Positions 34,157 through 43,418 are shown, numbered from the stretch's first letter. The stretch is DNA of 64,000 nucleotides from DASVCS01 sp036381495 (GCA_036381495.1 DASVCS010000093.1:53749-117748); one strand, 5' to 3'. The notes: generated from the letters alone by a model not told the origin. Numbers and translations are program-made.

Positions 34157-35575
34157 TCAACCCCTGCGCAGCGCGGCTCCCGCGGCGTGGTATCCACACA
34201 TGCCGTGAACGCCGCCGCCCGGCGGGGTCGATGCCGAGCAGAGATAGAGCCCGGGCACGGGTGTGGCGTAGGGCACGCGGCGGGCTACGGGTCGGAAGAA
34301 CGTCTGCAACAGCGTGTTCGCGCCGCCGGCGATGTCGCCGCCGACGAGGTTGGCGTCGTGGGACTCGAGCGACGCCGTGTTCATGGTGCTGCGCGCGAGG
34401 ATCAGGTCACGGAACCCCGGCGCGAAGCGCTCGACCTGGGCCTCGATCGCCGCGGTCATGTCGGTGGTCGATCCATGTGGCACGTGACAGTACGCCCAGG
34501 CCGTGTGCCGTCCATCCGGCGCCCGCGTCGGGTCGACCAGGCTCGGTTGTGCGAGGAGCACGAACGGGCGCTCGGAGTGCTTGCCGTTCCAGGCCGCGGC
34601 CTCCGCCGCGGCCACTTCCGCGAACGTACCCCCAAGGTGGATGGTGCCGGCCCGGGTGCACGCGCGGGCGGTCCACGGGATCGGCCCAGCCAACGCCCAG
34701 TCGATCTTGAACACGCCCGGCCCGTAGCGGAACGCCTCGAGTCGGCGGCGGTAGGCGGCCCGGAATCGCGCGCCGGCGATGCGGAGGAGTTGTCGCGGCG
34801 TGACGTCCAGGAGGACGTGTCGCGTGGCCGGGAGCTCATCCAGGTGGTGGACGGGCGCGTCGGTGATCACCTCGGCACCGAGGGTGTGCAGGTAGGCGAG
34901 GAGGGCATCCGCGATGCGCTGGGAGCCGCCGCGGGCGAAGGGCCATCCGACGGCATGGGCGGCCACGGCGAGGACGAGTCCGAAGGCGGCGGTGGGTGGG
35001 GCATCGAGGGGCGCGAGCGAGTGGGCGGCGAGGCCGGCGAAGAGGCCGCGGGCGCGTTCGCCCGCGAACATGCTGCGGGCGAGGCCTTCCGCGGAGCGGA
35101 GTCCGCGGAGGCCGAAGCGGGCGAGGAGAAAGGGATGCGCGGGACGGTGCAGCGGCGCGAGGATCTCATCGAAGAGGCGTTCCCAGTGCGCGACGAACGG
35201 CGCGACCAGCCGGACGTAGGTCTTCGTGTCCGTCGCATCCAGGGTGTGAGCGGTCTCGGTGATCGAGCGTTCGAGCACAGCGGCGGTACCATCGTCGAAT
35301 GGATGGGCGAGAGGCGCCGGTGGATGGACCCATTCGAGGCCATACTCGGCGAGGGGCAGTGTGCGGAAGAAGGGAGAGGCGGCGGCGAGCGGATGGACCG
35401 CCGAGCAGATATCGTGGAGAAACCCGGGGAGCGTCAGCTCGGCGGAGCGGGTGCCGCCGCCGGCGACGGGGCACGCCTCCAGGACGCGCACGTGTCGGCC
35501 GCTCTGTGCGAGCCGGATCGCCGCGGCGAGGCCGTTGGGGCCCGAGCCGACGATCAGTGCATCAGGCGCGGTCAC
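34157..35575 (-). CDS. Phytoene dehydrogenase-like FAD oxidoreductase
   Basis: A 472-residue FAD enzyme starting VTAPDALIVGSGPNGLAAAIRLAQSG (dinucleotide-binding GxGxxG), with VLEACPVAGGGTRSAELTLPGF, the typical phytoene-desaturase/RetSat-like continuation. Its C-terminus has the FAD motif PVPGLYLCSASTPPGGGVHGMCGYHAA. It belongs to the broad NAD(P)/FAD family that includes carotenoid desaturases and isomerases, but no crtB or other carotenoid gene is near, so the substrate is open. The GTG start has GGAG eight bases upstream. It converges with menG and diverges from the dehydrogenase at 35981. Confidence 0.82.
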   Translation of the reverse strand: MTAPDALIVGSGPNGLAAAIRLAQSGRHVRVLEACPVAGGGTRSAELTLPGFLHDICSAVHPLAAASPFFRTLPLAEYGLEWVHPPAPLAHPFDDGTAAVLERSITETAHTLDATDTKTYVRLVAPFVAHWERLFDEILAPLHRPAHPFLLARFGLRGLRSAEGLARSMFAGERARGLFAGLAAHSLAPLDAPPTAAFGLVLAVAAHAVGWPFARGGSQRIADALLAYLHTLGAEVITDAPVHHLDELPATRHVLLDVTPRQLLRIAGARFRAAYRRRLEAFRYGPGVFKIDWALAGPIPWTARACTRAGTIHLGGTFAEVAAAEAAAWNGKHSERPFVLLAQPSLVDPTRAPDGRHTAWAYCHVPHGSTTDMTAAIEAQVERFAPGFRDLILARSTMNTASLESHDANLVGGDIAGGANTLLQTFFRPVARRVPYATPVPGLYLCSASTPPGGGVHGMCGYHAAGAALRRG

Positions 35576-35980
35576 GCGGCAGCTCCGAGGCGCCAGTGGG
35601 GTCCGCGACTTTTGAATCCGCGAAGGCGGGCGGGCCACTCGATGGGAGCGGCTGGTCGTGTGCCGACCTGCGGCGTGCAAAGCCGCAGCCAGGGCGCCGG
35701 CCGCCGGGGGAGTCCAGCGCGCGCCATGCTGTTCGCGCACGCGGCGGGGTCGCGCGGCGGTGATACGGACCGGTTTGCGTGGTCTTCTGCTCCACGACGG
35801 CCGTGGCGTACGGCATTTCTACCCGGCACGGGCGGCGGTTTCGGCGCGGTGGTGTTCCGGCGGCGGCGAACACGATAGCATCGGCGCCCGGACGGGGCAA
35901 ACCGGAGCGCCCGTTGCGCGATGCGGTGCGTCTCGGCATCTTCGCCGCGGTATCCCTCCTTTCACCGCAGGTGGAGATTC
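35576..35980. other. 405-bp divergent intergenic region
   Basis: It separates the FAD oxidoreductase (minus) from the amino-acid dehydrogenase (plus). Short open frames run through it but overlap one another and have no recognisable product. It contains one clean hairpin: CTGCGGC (35668-35674) and GCCGCAG (35682-35688) with a 7-base loop. Promoters for both genes should lie here but are not clear enough to place. Confidence 0.45.
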
Positions 35981-37054
35981 ATGGAGCAGCTTCTACGGGA
36001 CTGGAACGGCGAGAGCGTCGTGATCCGGTACGATCGGCCGACCGATGCGTGGATTTTCATCGCGATCCACGACCGGACGTTGGGGATGGCGATGGGAGGG
36101 TGCAGGTTGAAGATCTATCCATCGGCGCGGGATGGGCTGCGCGACGCACTCCGGCTGGCCGAGGGGATGACGTTCAAGTGGGCGGCGATCGATTTTCCGT
36201 TCGGGGGCGGCAAGGCGGTGCTGGCGCCTGCGCGGCCGCTGGGGCCGGAGGAGCGCGAGGGGCTGTTGCTGCGGTTCGGCGACCTCGTCGAGTCGTTGGG
36301 CGGGGCGTACGGCACGGGTGTGGACCTGGGGACGGCTCCCGTGGACATGGATGTGGTGGGGCGGCGGACGTCACGGGTTTTCGGGCGATCGCCGGAACAC
36401 GGCGGCGCGGGAGATCCAGGCATCTACACGGCGCTCGGCGTGCTGGCGGGGATCCGTGCGGCGTGTGCGGCGGTCTTCGATTCGACATCGCTCGAGGGGC
36501 GGCGCGTCCTGGTCCAGGGGGTCGGCGGCGTGGGTGCGCCGCTGGCGCGCGGGCTGGCAGAAGCGGGTGCGCGGGTGCTGGTGACGGACGCGCTCCCGCA
36601 GCGTGCCATCGACGTGGCGGGCGAGGTGGGCGCGGAGGTGGTCGCGCCGGAATCGGCGTACGAAACGGCGTGTGACATCTTCTCGCCGTGCGCGATCGGC
36701 GGAGTTCTCAACGCCCGCAGCATCCCGCGCCTGCGTTGCCGGATCGTGGCCGGCTCGGCGAACAACCAGCTCGAGGAGGAAGCGGACGCGGTGCGGCTGC
36801 ACGAGCGTGGGATCCTGTACGCGCCGGACTTCGTGGTCAATGCCGGCGGCGCGATCGCGCACGGCGCATTGGAGATGCTTGGCTGGAGTCGGGATCGCGT
36901 GGAGGCGCGGGTGAAGGCGATCGGCGAGACCCTCGCCGAGATCTTCGCCGATGCGGAGCGGCGGGCGGAGTCGCCGCTTCCGGGCGCGATCAGCCGTGCG
37001 GAACGAGTTCTCGGGGCGGCGCGGCGGGGAACCCGCGACGCGGCAGCCGGGTAG
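35981..37054 (+). CDS. Glu/Leu/Phe/Val dehydrogenase (leucine dehydrogenase type)
   Basis: A 357-residue amino-acid dehydrogenase. The substrate domain has MAMGGCRLKIYPS and the catalytic-lysine segment DFPFGGGKAVL. Then come the DxGT block TGVDLGTAPVDMDVV and the NAD-binding motif VLVQGVGGVGAPLARGL. APDFVVNAGGAI closes the active site. The overall spacing matches leucine/valine dehydrogenases, which deaminate branched-chain amino acids reversibly with NAD+. The ATG has a GGTGGAG site. The ABC exporter genes begin 34 bp downstream, so the three may share a transcript. Confidence 0.87.
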   Translation: MEQLLRDWNGESVVIRYDRPTDAWIFIAIHDRTLGMAMGGCRLKIYPSARDGLRDALRLAEGMTFKWAAIDFPFGGGKAVLAPARPLGPEEREGLLLRFGDLVESLGGAYGTGVDLGTAPVDMDVVGRRTSRVFGRSPEHGGAGDPGIYTALGVLAGIRAACAAVFDSTSLEGRRVLVQGVGGVGAPLARGLAEAGARVLVTDALPQRAIDVAGEVGAEVVAPESAYETACDIFSPCAIGGVLNARSIPRLRCRIVAGSANNQLEEEADAVRLHERGILYAPDFVVNAGGAIAHGALEMLGWSRDRVEARVKAIGETLAEIFADAERRAESPLPGAISRAERVLGAARRGTRDAAAG

Positions 37055-37088
37055 CGCAGGGCCGCGCACAGCGAACCAGCGGGGGGGA

Positions 37089-38060
37089 ATGAACGCAACG
37101 TCCGCGATGCTCGAGCCCCGGGCGGCGTCCGCCGTGGGCGCCGCGATTCGTTGCCAGGGGCTGGTGAAGCGGTACGGTGATCTGACGGCCGTCGACGGTC
37201 TGGAGTTGGAGGTCCGGCCCGGCGAGTGTTTCGGGCTGTTGGGGCCGAACGGGGCGGGGAAGACCACGACGATCGAGATCCTGGAAGGGCTCTCGACGGC
37301 GGACAGTGGCGTGGTCGAGCTGTTCGGCCTGAGCTGGGAGCGGGATGCGCGTGCGCTCCGGGAGCGGATCGGGATCCAACTCCAGGAGACGCGTCTGCCG
37401 GCGAAGCTCACCGTCGAGGAGGTGGTCCGACTGTTCCGGAGCTTCTACAGGCGGGGCAGGTCCGTGGCCGACGCGCTCGAGGCCGTGCGGCTCACGGAGA
37501 AGCGGAGCACGTTGGTTTCACAGCTTTCCGGCGGACAGCAGCAGCGGCTGGGGCTGGCGTGCGCGCTTGTGGGTGCGCCGGACCTGCTCTTCCTGGATGA
37601 GCCGACCACGGGTCTCGACCCTCAATCCCGCCGCGCGCTGTGGGAGTTGGTCGAAGGGTTTCGCGCGAGCGGCGGCACGGTGCTCCTCACGACGCATTAC
37701 ATGGAGGAGGCGGCGCGGCTTTGCGACCGTGTCGCGATCATGGACCACGGTCGAATCCTGGCGCTGGACACGCCGGATGCGTTGATCGCATCGCTGGGGG
37801 CGGAGCACGTGGTCGAGTTCGCGCTCGCGGATGGCGTGTCGGTCCCCGCCTCCGTGTGGCTGGAGATTCCCGGCGTGACCGGCGCCCGCCACGCGGAGGG
37901 CCGGATCGCGCTCACGGTCCGCGAGGTACACACCGCGGTTCCCGCGCTGCTGGATGTCGTCAGACGGCGCGGCGCCGCGCTCGCCCGGCTGAGCACGCAC
38001 CACGCGACGCTCGAGGATGTCTTCGTGACGCTCACCGGACGACGGCTGCGCGATGGGTAG
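37089..38060 (+). CDS. ABC-2 type exporter, ATP-binding subunit
   Basis: A 323-residue ATPase subunit. It has Walker A GPNGAGKTTT (about residues 55-64), Q-loop QLQETRLP, signature LSGGQQQRL, Walker B LLFLDEPTTGLD and the H-loop TTHYMEEA. The C-terminal ~90 residues match the DrrA/CcmA-type extension. It pairs with the permease that begins 8 bp before its stop. Such two-gene exporters move drugs, lipids or polysaccharides out of the cell; the substrate is unknown. The start was set at ATG 37089, preceded by a G-rich ribosome site. Confidence 0.92.
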   Translation: MNATSAMLEPRAASAVGAAIRCQGLVKRYGDLTAVDGLELEVRPGECFGLLGPNGAGKTTTIEILEGLSTADSGVVELFGLSWERDARALRERIGIQLQETRLPAKLTVEEVVRLFRSFYRRGRSVADALEAVRLTEKRSTLVSQLSGGQQQRLGLACALVGAPDLLFLDEPTTGLDPQSRRALWELVEGFRASGGTVLLTTHYMEEAARLCDRVAIMDHGRILALDTPDALIASLGAEHVVEFALADGVSVPASVWLEIPGVTGARHAEGRIALTVREVHTAVPALLDVVRRRGAALARLSTHHATLEDVFVTLTGRRLRDG

Positions 38061-39096
38061 CTTCCGCGGCGCGCCGTTGGTGCAACTCACGCTCGCGCGA
38101 CTCCGCGAGTACGGGCGCGAGCGGGAGATGGTCTTCTGGACGTTCTTCTTCCCCGTGCTCATGGCGTTGGGGCTCGGCATCGCGTTCGGCGGCGAGGGAG
38201 CGGAACGGATCGCGATCGGGATCGAGGCCGGTTCGGGCGCACAGGCACTGGCCGCGGAGCTGCGCTCGGCGCCGCGGTTGGATGTCCGCGTGGTCGAGGC
38301 GGCGGTCGGCCGGGACGCGCTCCGGCACGGCGACATCGCGCTGATGATCGTGCCCGGCGACACGGGCGTGACGTATCGCTACGATCCGACGCGGCCGGAG
38401 AGTCGCCTCGCGCGGCTCGAGGCCGATGATGCGCTCCAACGCGCGGCCGGCCGGGAGGATGCGACCCTCACGGCGGATGATCCGGTCACGGAGCGTGGGT
38501 CCCGCTACATCGACTTCCTGATCCCGGGTCTCATCGGCTTGAACCTGCTGAGTACCGGGCTGTGGGGCGTGGGTTATGCGCTGGTCCAGATGCGGACGGG
38601 CAAGTTGCTCAAGCGGCTGGCGGCCACGCCAATGCGGCGCAGCGACTTCCTCCTCTCGTTCATCCTGGCGCGGCTCGTCTTCCTGGTCGGGGAGCTGACG
38701 GTGCTGCTCGGGTTCGCGCGGCTGTTCTTCCACGTGACGAGCCGGGGTTCGCTCGGCGCGGTAGCGGTGATCAGCGTGCTCGGCGCGTTCACGTTCACCG
38801 GGCTCGGCCTGCTGGTGGCGAGTCGGTCCCGGACAATGGAAGGGGTGGCCGGCCTGATGAACGTGGCATCGATTCCCATGTGGATCCTGTCCGGCGTCTT
38901 CTTCTCCGCTGACCACTTCCCGGATGTGGTGCAGCCGTTCATCCGTGCACTGCCACTGACCGCCGTCGTGGATGCGTTGCGCGCGGTGATGATCGACGGC
39001 GCGTCGCTCCTTGCGACGGCAGGACCGCTGGCGATCCTGACCGCGTGGGGCGCGGCATCGTTCGCCGGCGCCCTCGCGGTCTTCCGGTGGCAGTAG
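38053..39096 (+). CDS. ABC-2 type exporter, permease subunit
   Basis: A 347-residue ABC-2 permease. There is one N-terminal helix (MVFWTFFFPVLMALGLGIAFG), a ~120-residue extracytoplasmic region, then five helices (FLIPGLIGLNLLSTGLWGVGY; LLSFILARLVFLVGELTVLLG; LGAVAVISVLGAFTFTGLGLL; ASIPMWILSGVFFSADHFP; LAILTAWGAASFAGALAVF). The segment MRTGKLLKRLAATPMRR is the usual coupling-helix region. The start overlaps the ATPase gene by 8 bp, showing translational coupling. It ends only 6 bp from the convergent DUF4142 gene. Confidence 0.9.
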   Translation: MGSFRGAPLVQLTLARLREYGREREMVFWTFFFPVLMALGLGIAFGGEGAERIAIGIEAGSGAQALAAELRSAPRLDVRVVEAAVGRDALRHGDIALMIVPGDTGVTYRYDPTRPESRLARLEADDALQRAAGREDATLTADDPVTERGSRYIDFLIPGLIGLNLLSTGLWGVGYALVQMRTGKLLKRLAATPMRRSDFLLSFILARLVFLVGELTVLLGFARLFFHVTSRGSLGAVAVISVLGAFTFTGLGLLVASRSRTMEGVAGLMNVASIPMWILSGVFFSADHFPDVVQPFIRALPLTAVVDALRAVMIDGASLLATAGPLAILTAWGAASFAGALAVFRWQ

Positions 39097-39102
39097 TTCG
39101 GC

Positions 39103-39684
39103 TCAGCCCCCTCCCAGACTCTGCTGGACCTGTTGTGCCTGGCTGAGATGCGAGGCGACCGTGGCACGGAGCCACCGGAGGTAGTCTTCCATCCGGCGGT
39201 GGCGCGCGCTCGGGATGAGGGCCCCGTCGAGGGTCTGGAGCAGCCAGCGGTGTTGCTCGATCTGGTTCGCGATGTACATGCGGTCGAAATCCGTGCCCGA
39301 GCGCGCCTGGAGCGACTCCATCGCGCGGCCCGTGTTGGTTTCGAGTTGCCGGGTCGTCGGCGTGGGCGCCGGCTGGATGTCGAGGTTGCCGACGACGGCG
39401 GCGAGCCGCCGGTTCGCCTCCGTGTGATCGGAGAGCATCTGCTGGGCGAAGCGGCGGACGGCGGGATTCGATGTCTCGGCCAACGCGAGATTGGCCGTCT
39501 GGATCTCGCCGGTGTTCGCGGTCGAGGCGATCGACGCGATGTTGGCGTCGGTCAGGACCGTGCCGGCGGGCTGGGCGCCGGTCTCGGTGCGGGGTGACGC
39601 GCAGGCGCCGAACCAACCTGCGGTGAGCAGGATGAGACACGGGAGAGTCGGGCGCGACGCCCGGCGCAGGTGCAGTTGCAACAT
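39103..39684 (-). CDS. DUF4142 domain lipoprotein
   Basis: A 193-residue predicted lipoprotein (LILLTAGWFGAC lipobox). The mature part is a helical DUF4142 domain: FAQQMLSDHTEANRRLAAV and FDRMYIANQIEQHRWLLQTL contain the conserved DH and histidine positions of this ferritin-like family. Function is unknown, although these proteins are common in environmental bacteria. The ATG at 39684 follows GGAGG by 5 bases; a longer upstream frame lacks the signal peptide and was rejected. It converges with the ABC permease. Confidence 0.82.
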   Translation of the reverse strand: MLQLHLRRASRPTLPCLILLTAGWFGACASPRTETGAQPAGTVLTDANIASIASTANTGEIQTANLALAETSNPAVRRFAQQMLSDHTEANRRLAAVVGNLDIQPAPTPTTRQLETNTGRAMESLQARSGTDFDRMYIANQIEQHRWLLQTLDGALIPSARHRRMEDYLRWLRATVASHLSQAQQVQQSLGGG

Positions 39685-39843
39685 GACGTCCTCCGTGGAT
39701 GCGGGACTTCGCGTTCCGCTGCGGCCAAGCGCCGCGGAACACCCCGGCGCATGCAAGATGGATGCACGAGAAGTCGCCGTGGTGGCGGCCGGCCGCGCAC
39801 GGGGCGTTGTTCGGGCGCGGCGTTCGCTCTAGATTCTCCCGCC

Positions 39844-41316
39844 ATGACGACTCAGAACCTAGGATCGTTCCTCGACGACCTGGAGCGTCGAGATGAGCTG
39901 GTCCGGATCCGGGAGCCGGTGGCGACGCGGCTCGAGATCGCGGAGATCGCCGACCGCGTGATGAAGATGCCGGGCGGCGGCAAGGCGCTGATCTTCGAGC
40001 GGCCCGTGCTCGCGGACGGCAGCGAGAGCGAGATCCCGGTGGCGATCAACATCTTCGGCTCGTGGAAGCGCATGGCGCTCGCACTGGGCGTCGAGGATGT
40101 CGCCGAGCACGCGGCGCGCATCGCGGAGTTGCTCCAGCCGGAGATCCCGCAGGGCTTCTGGGCGAAGGTGCAGATGCTGCCGAAGTTCGCCGAGCTGGCG
40201 AAGGTGCCGCCGCGGCCGTACAAGGGGAAGGCGCCGTGTCAGGAAGTGGTGATTGAGGGCGAAGCGGTGGACCTCGGTCGGATCCCGGTGCTGACGTCCT
40301 GGCCGGGTGATGCGGGCCCGTTCATCACGATGCCGATGGTCGTCACGCGGGATCCGGAGACCGGTGTGCAGAACGTCGGGTGCTACCGGATGCAGGTCAC
40401 GGGACCGCGCACGACGTTCATGCACTGGCAGCGCCACAAGGGCGGTGCAGCGCATTATCGCAAGTACCGCGAGCGCGGGGAGCGGATGCCGGTCGCGGTG
40501 GTGCTCGGGGCCGATCCGACCACGATGTACACACCGACCGCGCCGTTGCCGCCGGGGATCGACGAGTATCTCTTCAGCGGCTTCCTGCGGCGGGCGCCGC
40601 TGCTGACCACGGTGACGGAGGCGGGGCTCCGGATCCCGGCGCATGCGGAGATCGTGCTCGAGGGCTACGTGGATCCGGCCGAGCCGCCGGGACCGGAGGG
40701 GCCGTTCGGCGATCACACGGGATTCTACACGCCGGTCGACCTGTTCCCGGTCTTTCACGTCGAGCGGATCACGCGGCGTGAGGCCGCGATCTACCCGGCA
40801 ACGATCGTGGGCCGGCCGCCCATGGAAGACTACTACCTTGGCGGCGCGACGGAGCGGATCTTCCTGCCGCTCCTCCGGATGACGATGCCCGAGGTGGTCG
40901 ACTACCACATGCCGGCGGAAGGCATCTTCCACAACCTGGTCTTCGTGAGCATCCGCAAGGAATACCCGGGCCATGCGCAGAAGGTGATGAACGGCCTCTG
41001 GGGCCAGGGATTGATGAGCCTGGCCAAGGTGATCGTGGTGGTGGACCATTTCATCGATGTGAAGCGGCCGGCGGAGGTGTGGTGGTACGCGCTCAACAAC
41101 ATCGACCCCGAGCGCGACATCCACTTCACGCGCGGGCCGGCCGACGATCTGGATCACGCAGCGCGCGGGCCGGCATTCGGCTCGAAGATGGGGATCGACG
41201 GCACGCGGAAATGGCCCGAAGAGGGCTTCGACCGGGTGTGGCCGGAGCTGATCGAGATGGATGCGGCGGTCCGGGAGAAGATCGACGCGCTCTGGCCGAA
41301 GTTGGGGCTCGGATGA
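39844..41316 (+). CDS. UbiD-family prenylated-FMN decarboxylase (menaquinone type)
   Basis: A 490-residue UbiD-family enzyme that uses prenylated FMN to decarboxylate aromatic acids. It shows the N-terminal LDDLERRDELVRIREPV, and the active-site region EGPFGDHTGFYTP with the catalytic Asp/Glu set. Length and the neighbours (UbiA-type prenyltransferase, UbiX) fit the late futalosine pathway (MqnL/MqnP/MqnM), which makes menaquinone via 6-amino-6-deoxyfutalosine. The canonical ubiquinone role is less likely because no other ubi gene is seen. Its stop overlaps the next ATG (ATGA). Confidence 0.88.
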   Translation: MTTQNLGSFLDDLERRDELVRIREPVATRLEIAEIADRVMKMPGGGKALIFERPVLADGSESEIPVAINIFGSWKRMALALGVEDVAEHAARIAELLQPEIPQGFWAKVQMLPKFAELAKVPPRPYKGKAPCQEVVIEGEAVDLGRIPVLTSWPGDAGPFITMPMVVTRDPETGVQNVGCYRMQVTGPRTTFMHWQRHKGGAAHYRKYRERGERMPVAVVLGADPTTMYTPTAPLPPGIDEYLFSGFLRRAPLLTTVTEAGLRIPAHAEIVLEGYVDPAEPPGPEGPFGDHTGFYTPVDLFPVFHVERITRREAAIYPATIVGRPPMEDYYLGGATERIFLPLLRMTMPEVVDYHMPAEGIFHNLVFVSIRKEYPGHAQKVMNGLWGQGLMSLAKVIVVVDHFIDVKRPAEVWWYALNNIDPERDIHFTRGPADDLDHAARGPAFGSKMGIDGTRKWPEEGFDRVWPELIEMDAAVREKIDALWPKLGLG

Positions 41317-42317
41317 GCGGCGGCGCCGATACGCAGCGTCCGGACGGCATGGATCGGGGCGTGGCGGGGCCCGGTACGGCCGGGGCAGCGCCGTTGCGGC
41401 GCGAGGGACAGACGTTCGGCGGGGAGTCGCTGCTGGCGCGGTACGCCAGCTTCGTCAAGCTCCCGCACACGCTCTTCGCGTTGCCGTTCGCGGGGGTGGG
41501 CGTGGTGTGGGGCGCGGCCGTCCACCCACAGGGGATCACTGCGGCACGCGTCGGCTGGGTCGCCGTGGCCTTCACGGCGGCGCGCTTCGCGGCGATGGGG
41601 TTCAACCGCATTGTCGATCGACATTACGATGCATTGAATCCGCGGACGCGGCTCCGCGAGCTGCCGACCGGCAGGCTGAGCGTGCGGCAGGCGGCGGTCT
41701 CGGTGGCGGTCGCGGCGGCGGTCTTCATCTTCGCCGCGTGGCGGCTGAACCCGCTCTGCGGCTGGCTCTCGCCGGTCGCGTTGGCGTGGGTGCTCTTCTA
41801 CTCGTACACCAAGCGCTTCACGGCGTGGGCGCACGCGGCGCTGGGGTTGTCGCTCGGGATCGCGCCGGCCGGTGCGTACCTGGCGGCCACGGGCGCATGG
41901 AGCGACCCGTGGTACGCACTGGTGATCCTTGCCGCCGCGGTGACGTGTTGGGTGGCCGGGTTCGACGTGATCTACGCCGTCCAGGACGAGGCGTTCGACC
42001 GCGCCCACGGGCTGCACTCGATTCCGGCGCGACTGGGTACGGTCCGGGCGCTGCGACTCGCGCGGCTGCTGCACTTCCTGGCCGTCGTCGCCTTCTTCTC
42101 GATCTGGGCGCTCGGCGTCTTCCCCGTGCATTGGCTTTATCTGACGGGCGTGGGCGTGATGGCGATGCTCCTGCACCTCGAGCATGCGCCGTTGCGGAGG
42201 CCGGTGCCGGAACGGCTCGATCCGGTGCGGATCGACCGTGCGTTCTTCCGGGCGAACGCGCAGGTCTCCGCGGCGTTCTTCCTGTTCACCCTGTTCGATC
42301 GGATCCTGGCGCCGTGA
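41313..42317 (+). CDS. UbiA-family prenyltransferase (putative MqnP)
   Basis: A 334-residue integral membrane prenyltransferase. The two Asp-rich motifs are clear: NRIVDRHYDALNPRT (first) and DVIYAVQDEAFDRAHGL (second), which bind Mg-prenyl-diphosphate. About eight helices are visible. The N-terminal ~40 residues are polar and possibly disordered. UbiA-type enzymes attach a polyprenyl tail to an aromatic acid. Flanked by ubiD and ubiX with GTGA/ATGA overlaps, it is the probable prenylation step of menaquinone synthesis. Confidence 0.9.
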   Translation: MSGGADTQRPDGMDRGVAGPGTAGAAPLRREGQTFGGESLLARYASFVKLPHTLFALPFAGVGVVWGAAVHPQGITAARVGWVAVAFTAARFAAMGFNRIVDRHYDALNPRTRLRELPTGRLSVRQAAVSVAVAAAVFIFAAWRLNPLCGWLSPVALAWVLFYSYTKRFTAWAHAALGLSLGIAPAGAYLAATGAWSDPWYALVILAAAVTCWVAGFDVIYAVQDEAFDRAHGLHSIPARLGTVRALRLARLLHFLAVVAFFSIWALGVFPVHWLYLTGVGVMAMLLHLEHAPLRRPVPERLDPVRIDRAFFRANAQVSAAFFLFTLFDRILAP

Positions 42318-42967
42318 GCGAATCCGGAAGCGGTGAGCCGCGGCAGGACGCGCCGGTGGTCCTCGCGATCACGGGCGCCTCGGGGGCGCCGTACGGCGTC
42401 CGTCTGCTCGAGGTCCTGAACGCCGCGGGCGTACCGGTCCGGCTCGTGGTCTCCGAGACCGGCTGGCGACTGCTCCGGGAGGAGGAGGGGATCGCCGACG
42501 AGGCCGCGCTGCGCGCGCGCACGGGCGATTGGAGTCGCGTGATCCTCTACCCCGATGGCGACCGCGGGGCGACGCCGGCCTCGGGCTCAGCGCCGTCGCG
42601 GGGGATGGTGATCTGTCCATGCTCGATGGGGACGCTGGCGAGCATCGCGCAGGGGACGACGCGGTCGCTCGTCGAACGGGCGGCCGACGTGTGCCTCAAG
42701 GAGCGGCGACCGTTGATCCTGGTACCGCGGGAGGCGCCGTACTCGACGATCCATCTCGAGAACATGCTCCGCCTGGGTCGAGCCGGCGCCGTGATCCTGC
42801 CGGCCTCACCCGGATTCTACCACCGGCCATCCACGATCGCCGAATTGGTCGACTTCATCGTGGGGCGTATCACGGCACACCTCGGTCTCGAGCTCGAGAT
42901 CGGGCCCCGCTGGCGGAGCGGAGAGCCGACGCAACGGCATGGCCACGCGGCTGGGTCTGATCAGTGA
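42314..42967 (+). CDS. ubiX: UbiX-family flavin prenyltransferase
   Basis: A 217-residue flavin prenyltransferase that makes the prenylated FMN cofactor used by UbiD. The family motifs are ITGASGAPYGVRLLE (phosphate-binding), CPCSMGTLASIAQG, RRPLILVPREAPYSTIHLENM and SPGFYHRPSTIAELVDF. A GTG start overlaps the UbiA stop. The C-terminal ~20 residues run past the domain and overlap the next gene by 29 bp. The gene order ubiD-ubiA-ubiX makes a complete cofactor-plus-decarboxylase set. Confidence 0.93.
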   Translation: MSESGSGEPRQDAPVVLAITGASGAPYGVRLLEVLNAAGVPVRLVVSETGWRLLREEEGIADEAALRARTGDWSRVILYPDGDRGATPASGSAPSRGMVICPCSMGTLASIAQGTTRSLVERAADVCLKERRPLILVPREAPYSTIHLENMLRLGRAGAVILPASPGFYHRPSTIAELVDFIVGRITAHLGLELEIGPRWRSGEPTQRHGHAAGSDQ

Positions 42968-43418
42968 CACGCACGGCCGCCTGAGGCCGGAAGTCTTCGA
43001 CCACTTCCACGGCGTCGACCGGATCATCCACGCCGGCGACATCGGGTCGCCCGAGATCCTGATCGAACTGGAAGCGCTCGCGCCGGTCACGGCGGTCTGG
43101 GGCAACACCGACGGCTTCGAGGTGCGGGCACGGGTGCCCGAGACCGCCACGCTCGAGCTGGAGGGCCGGCGGCTGGTGCTCGTCCACGGACATCAGTATG
43201 GATCTCCGCATCCCGCCGCACTCCGCGGCGCTCATCCGGAGGCGGACATCATCATCTTCGGCCACACGCACCGGGCACTCGTGGACCGGGAGGACGGCAC
43301 GCTGGTGGTGAATCCCGGCGCGGCGGGCGCCGCACGCTTCGGGATCGCGCCATCGCTCGCGCGGCTCACGCTCACCGCGACCGGCGAGGCTGTACGCGTG
43401 ATCGAGATCGGCGGCTGA
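42939..43418 (+). CDS. YfcE/MJ0936-type metallophosphodiesterase
   Basis: A 159-residue calcineurin-like phosphoesterase of the YfcE/MJ0936 subgroup: LISDTHGRLRP (first metal ligands Asp and His), HAGDIGS, VWGNTDG, LVHGHQYG and FGHTHRAL. Such enzymes hydrolyse phosphodiesters with two metal ions, and the cellular substrate is usually unknown. Its ATG lies inside the end of ubiX, so it is probably co-translated with the quinone genes, although no functional link is obvious. It is the last gene of this plus-strand run. Confidence 0.88.
   Translation: MATRLGLISDTHGRLRPEVFDHFHGVDRIIHAGDIGSPEILIELEALAPVTAVWGNTDGFEVRARVPETATLELEGRRLVLVHGHQYGSPHPAALRGAHPEADIIIFGHTHRALVDREDGTLVVNPGAAGAARFGIAPSLARLTLTATGEAVRVIEIGG

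Noticed and set aside
34187..35878. A 563-codon open frame on the plus strand, antisense to the FAD oxidoreductase
   Set aside because: The minus-strand frame has clear FAD motifs; the plus-strand product has Arg/Gly-rich composition with no domain, a common shadow in GC-rich DNA.
39780..39833. CGCTCTAG upstream of ubiD as another repeat copy
   Set aside because: Only the last eight bases and a GGCGGCC match; the other blocks are missing, so it was not counted in the family.
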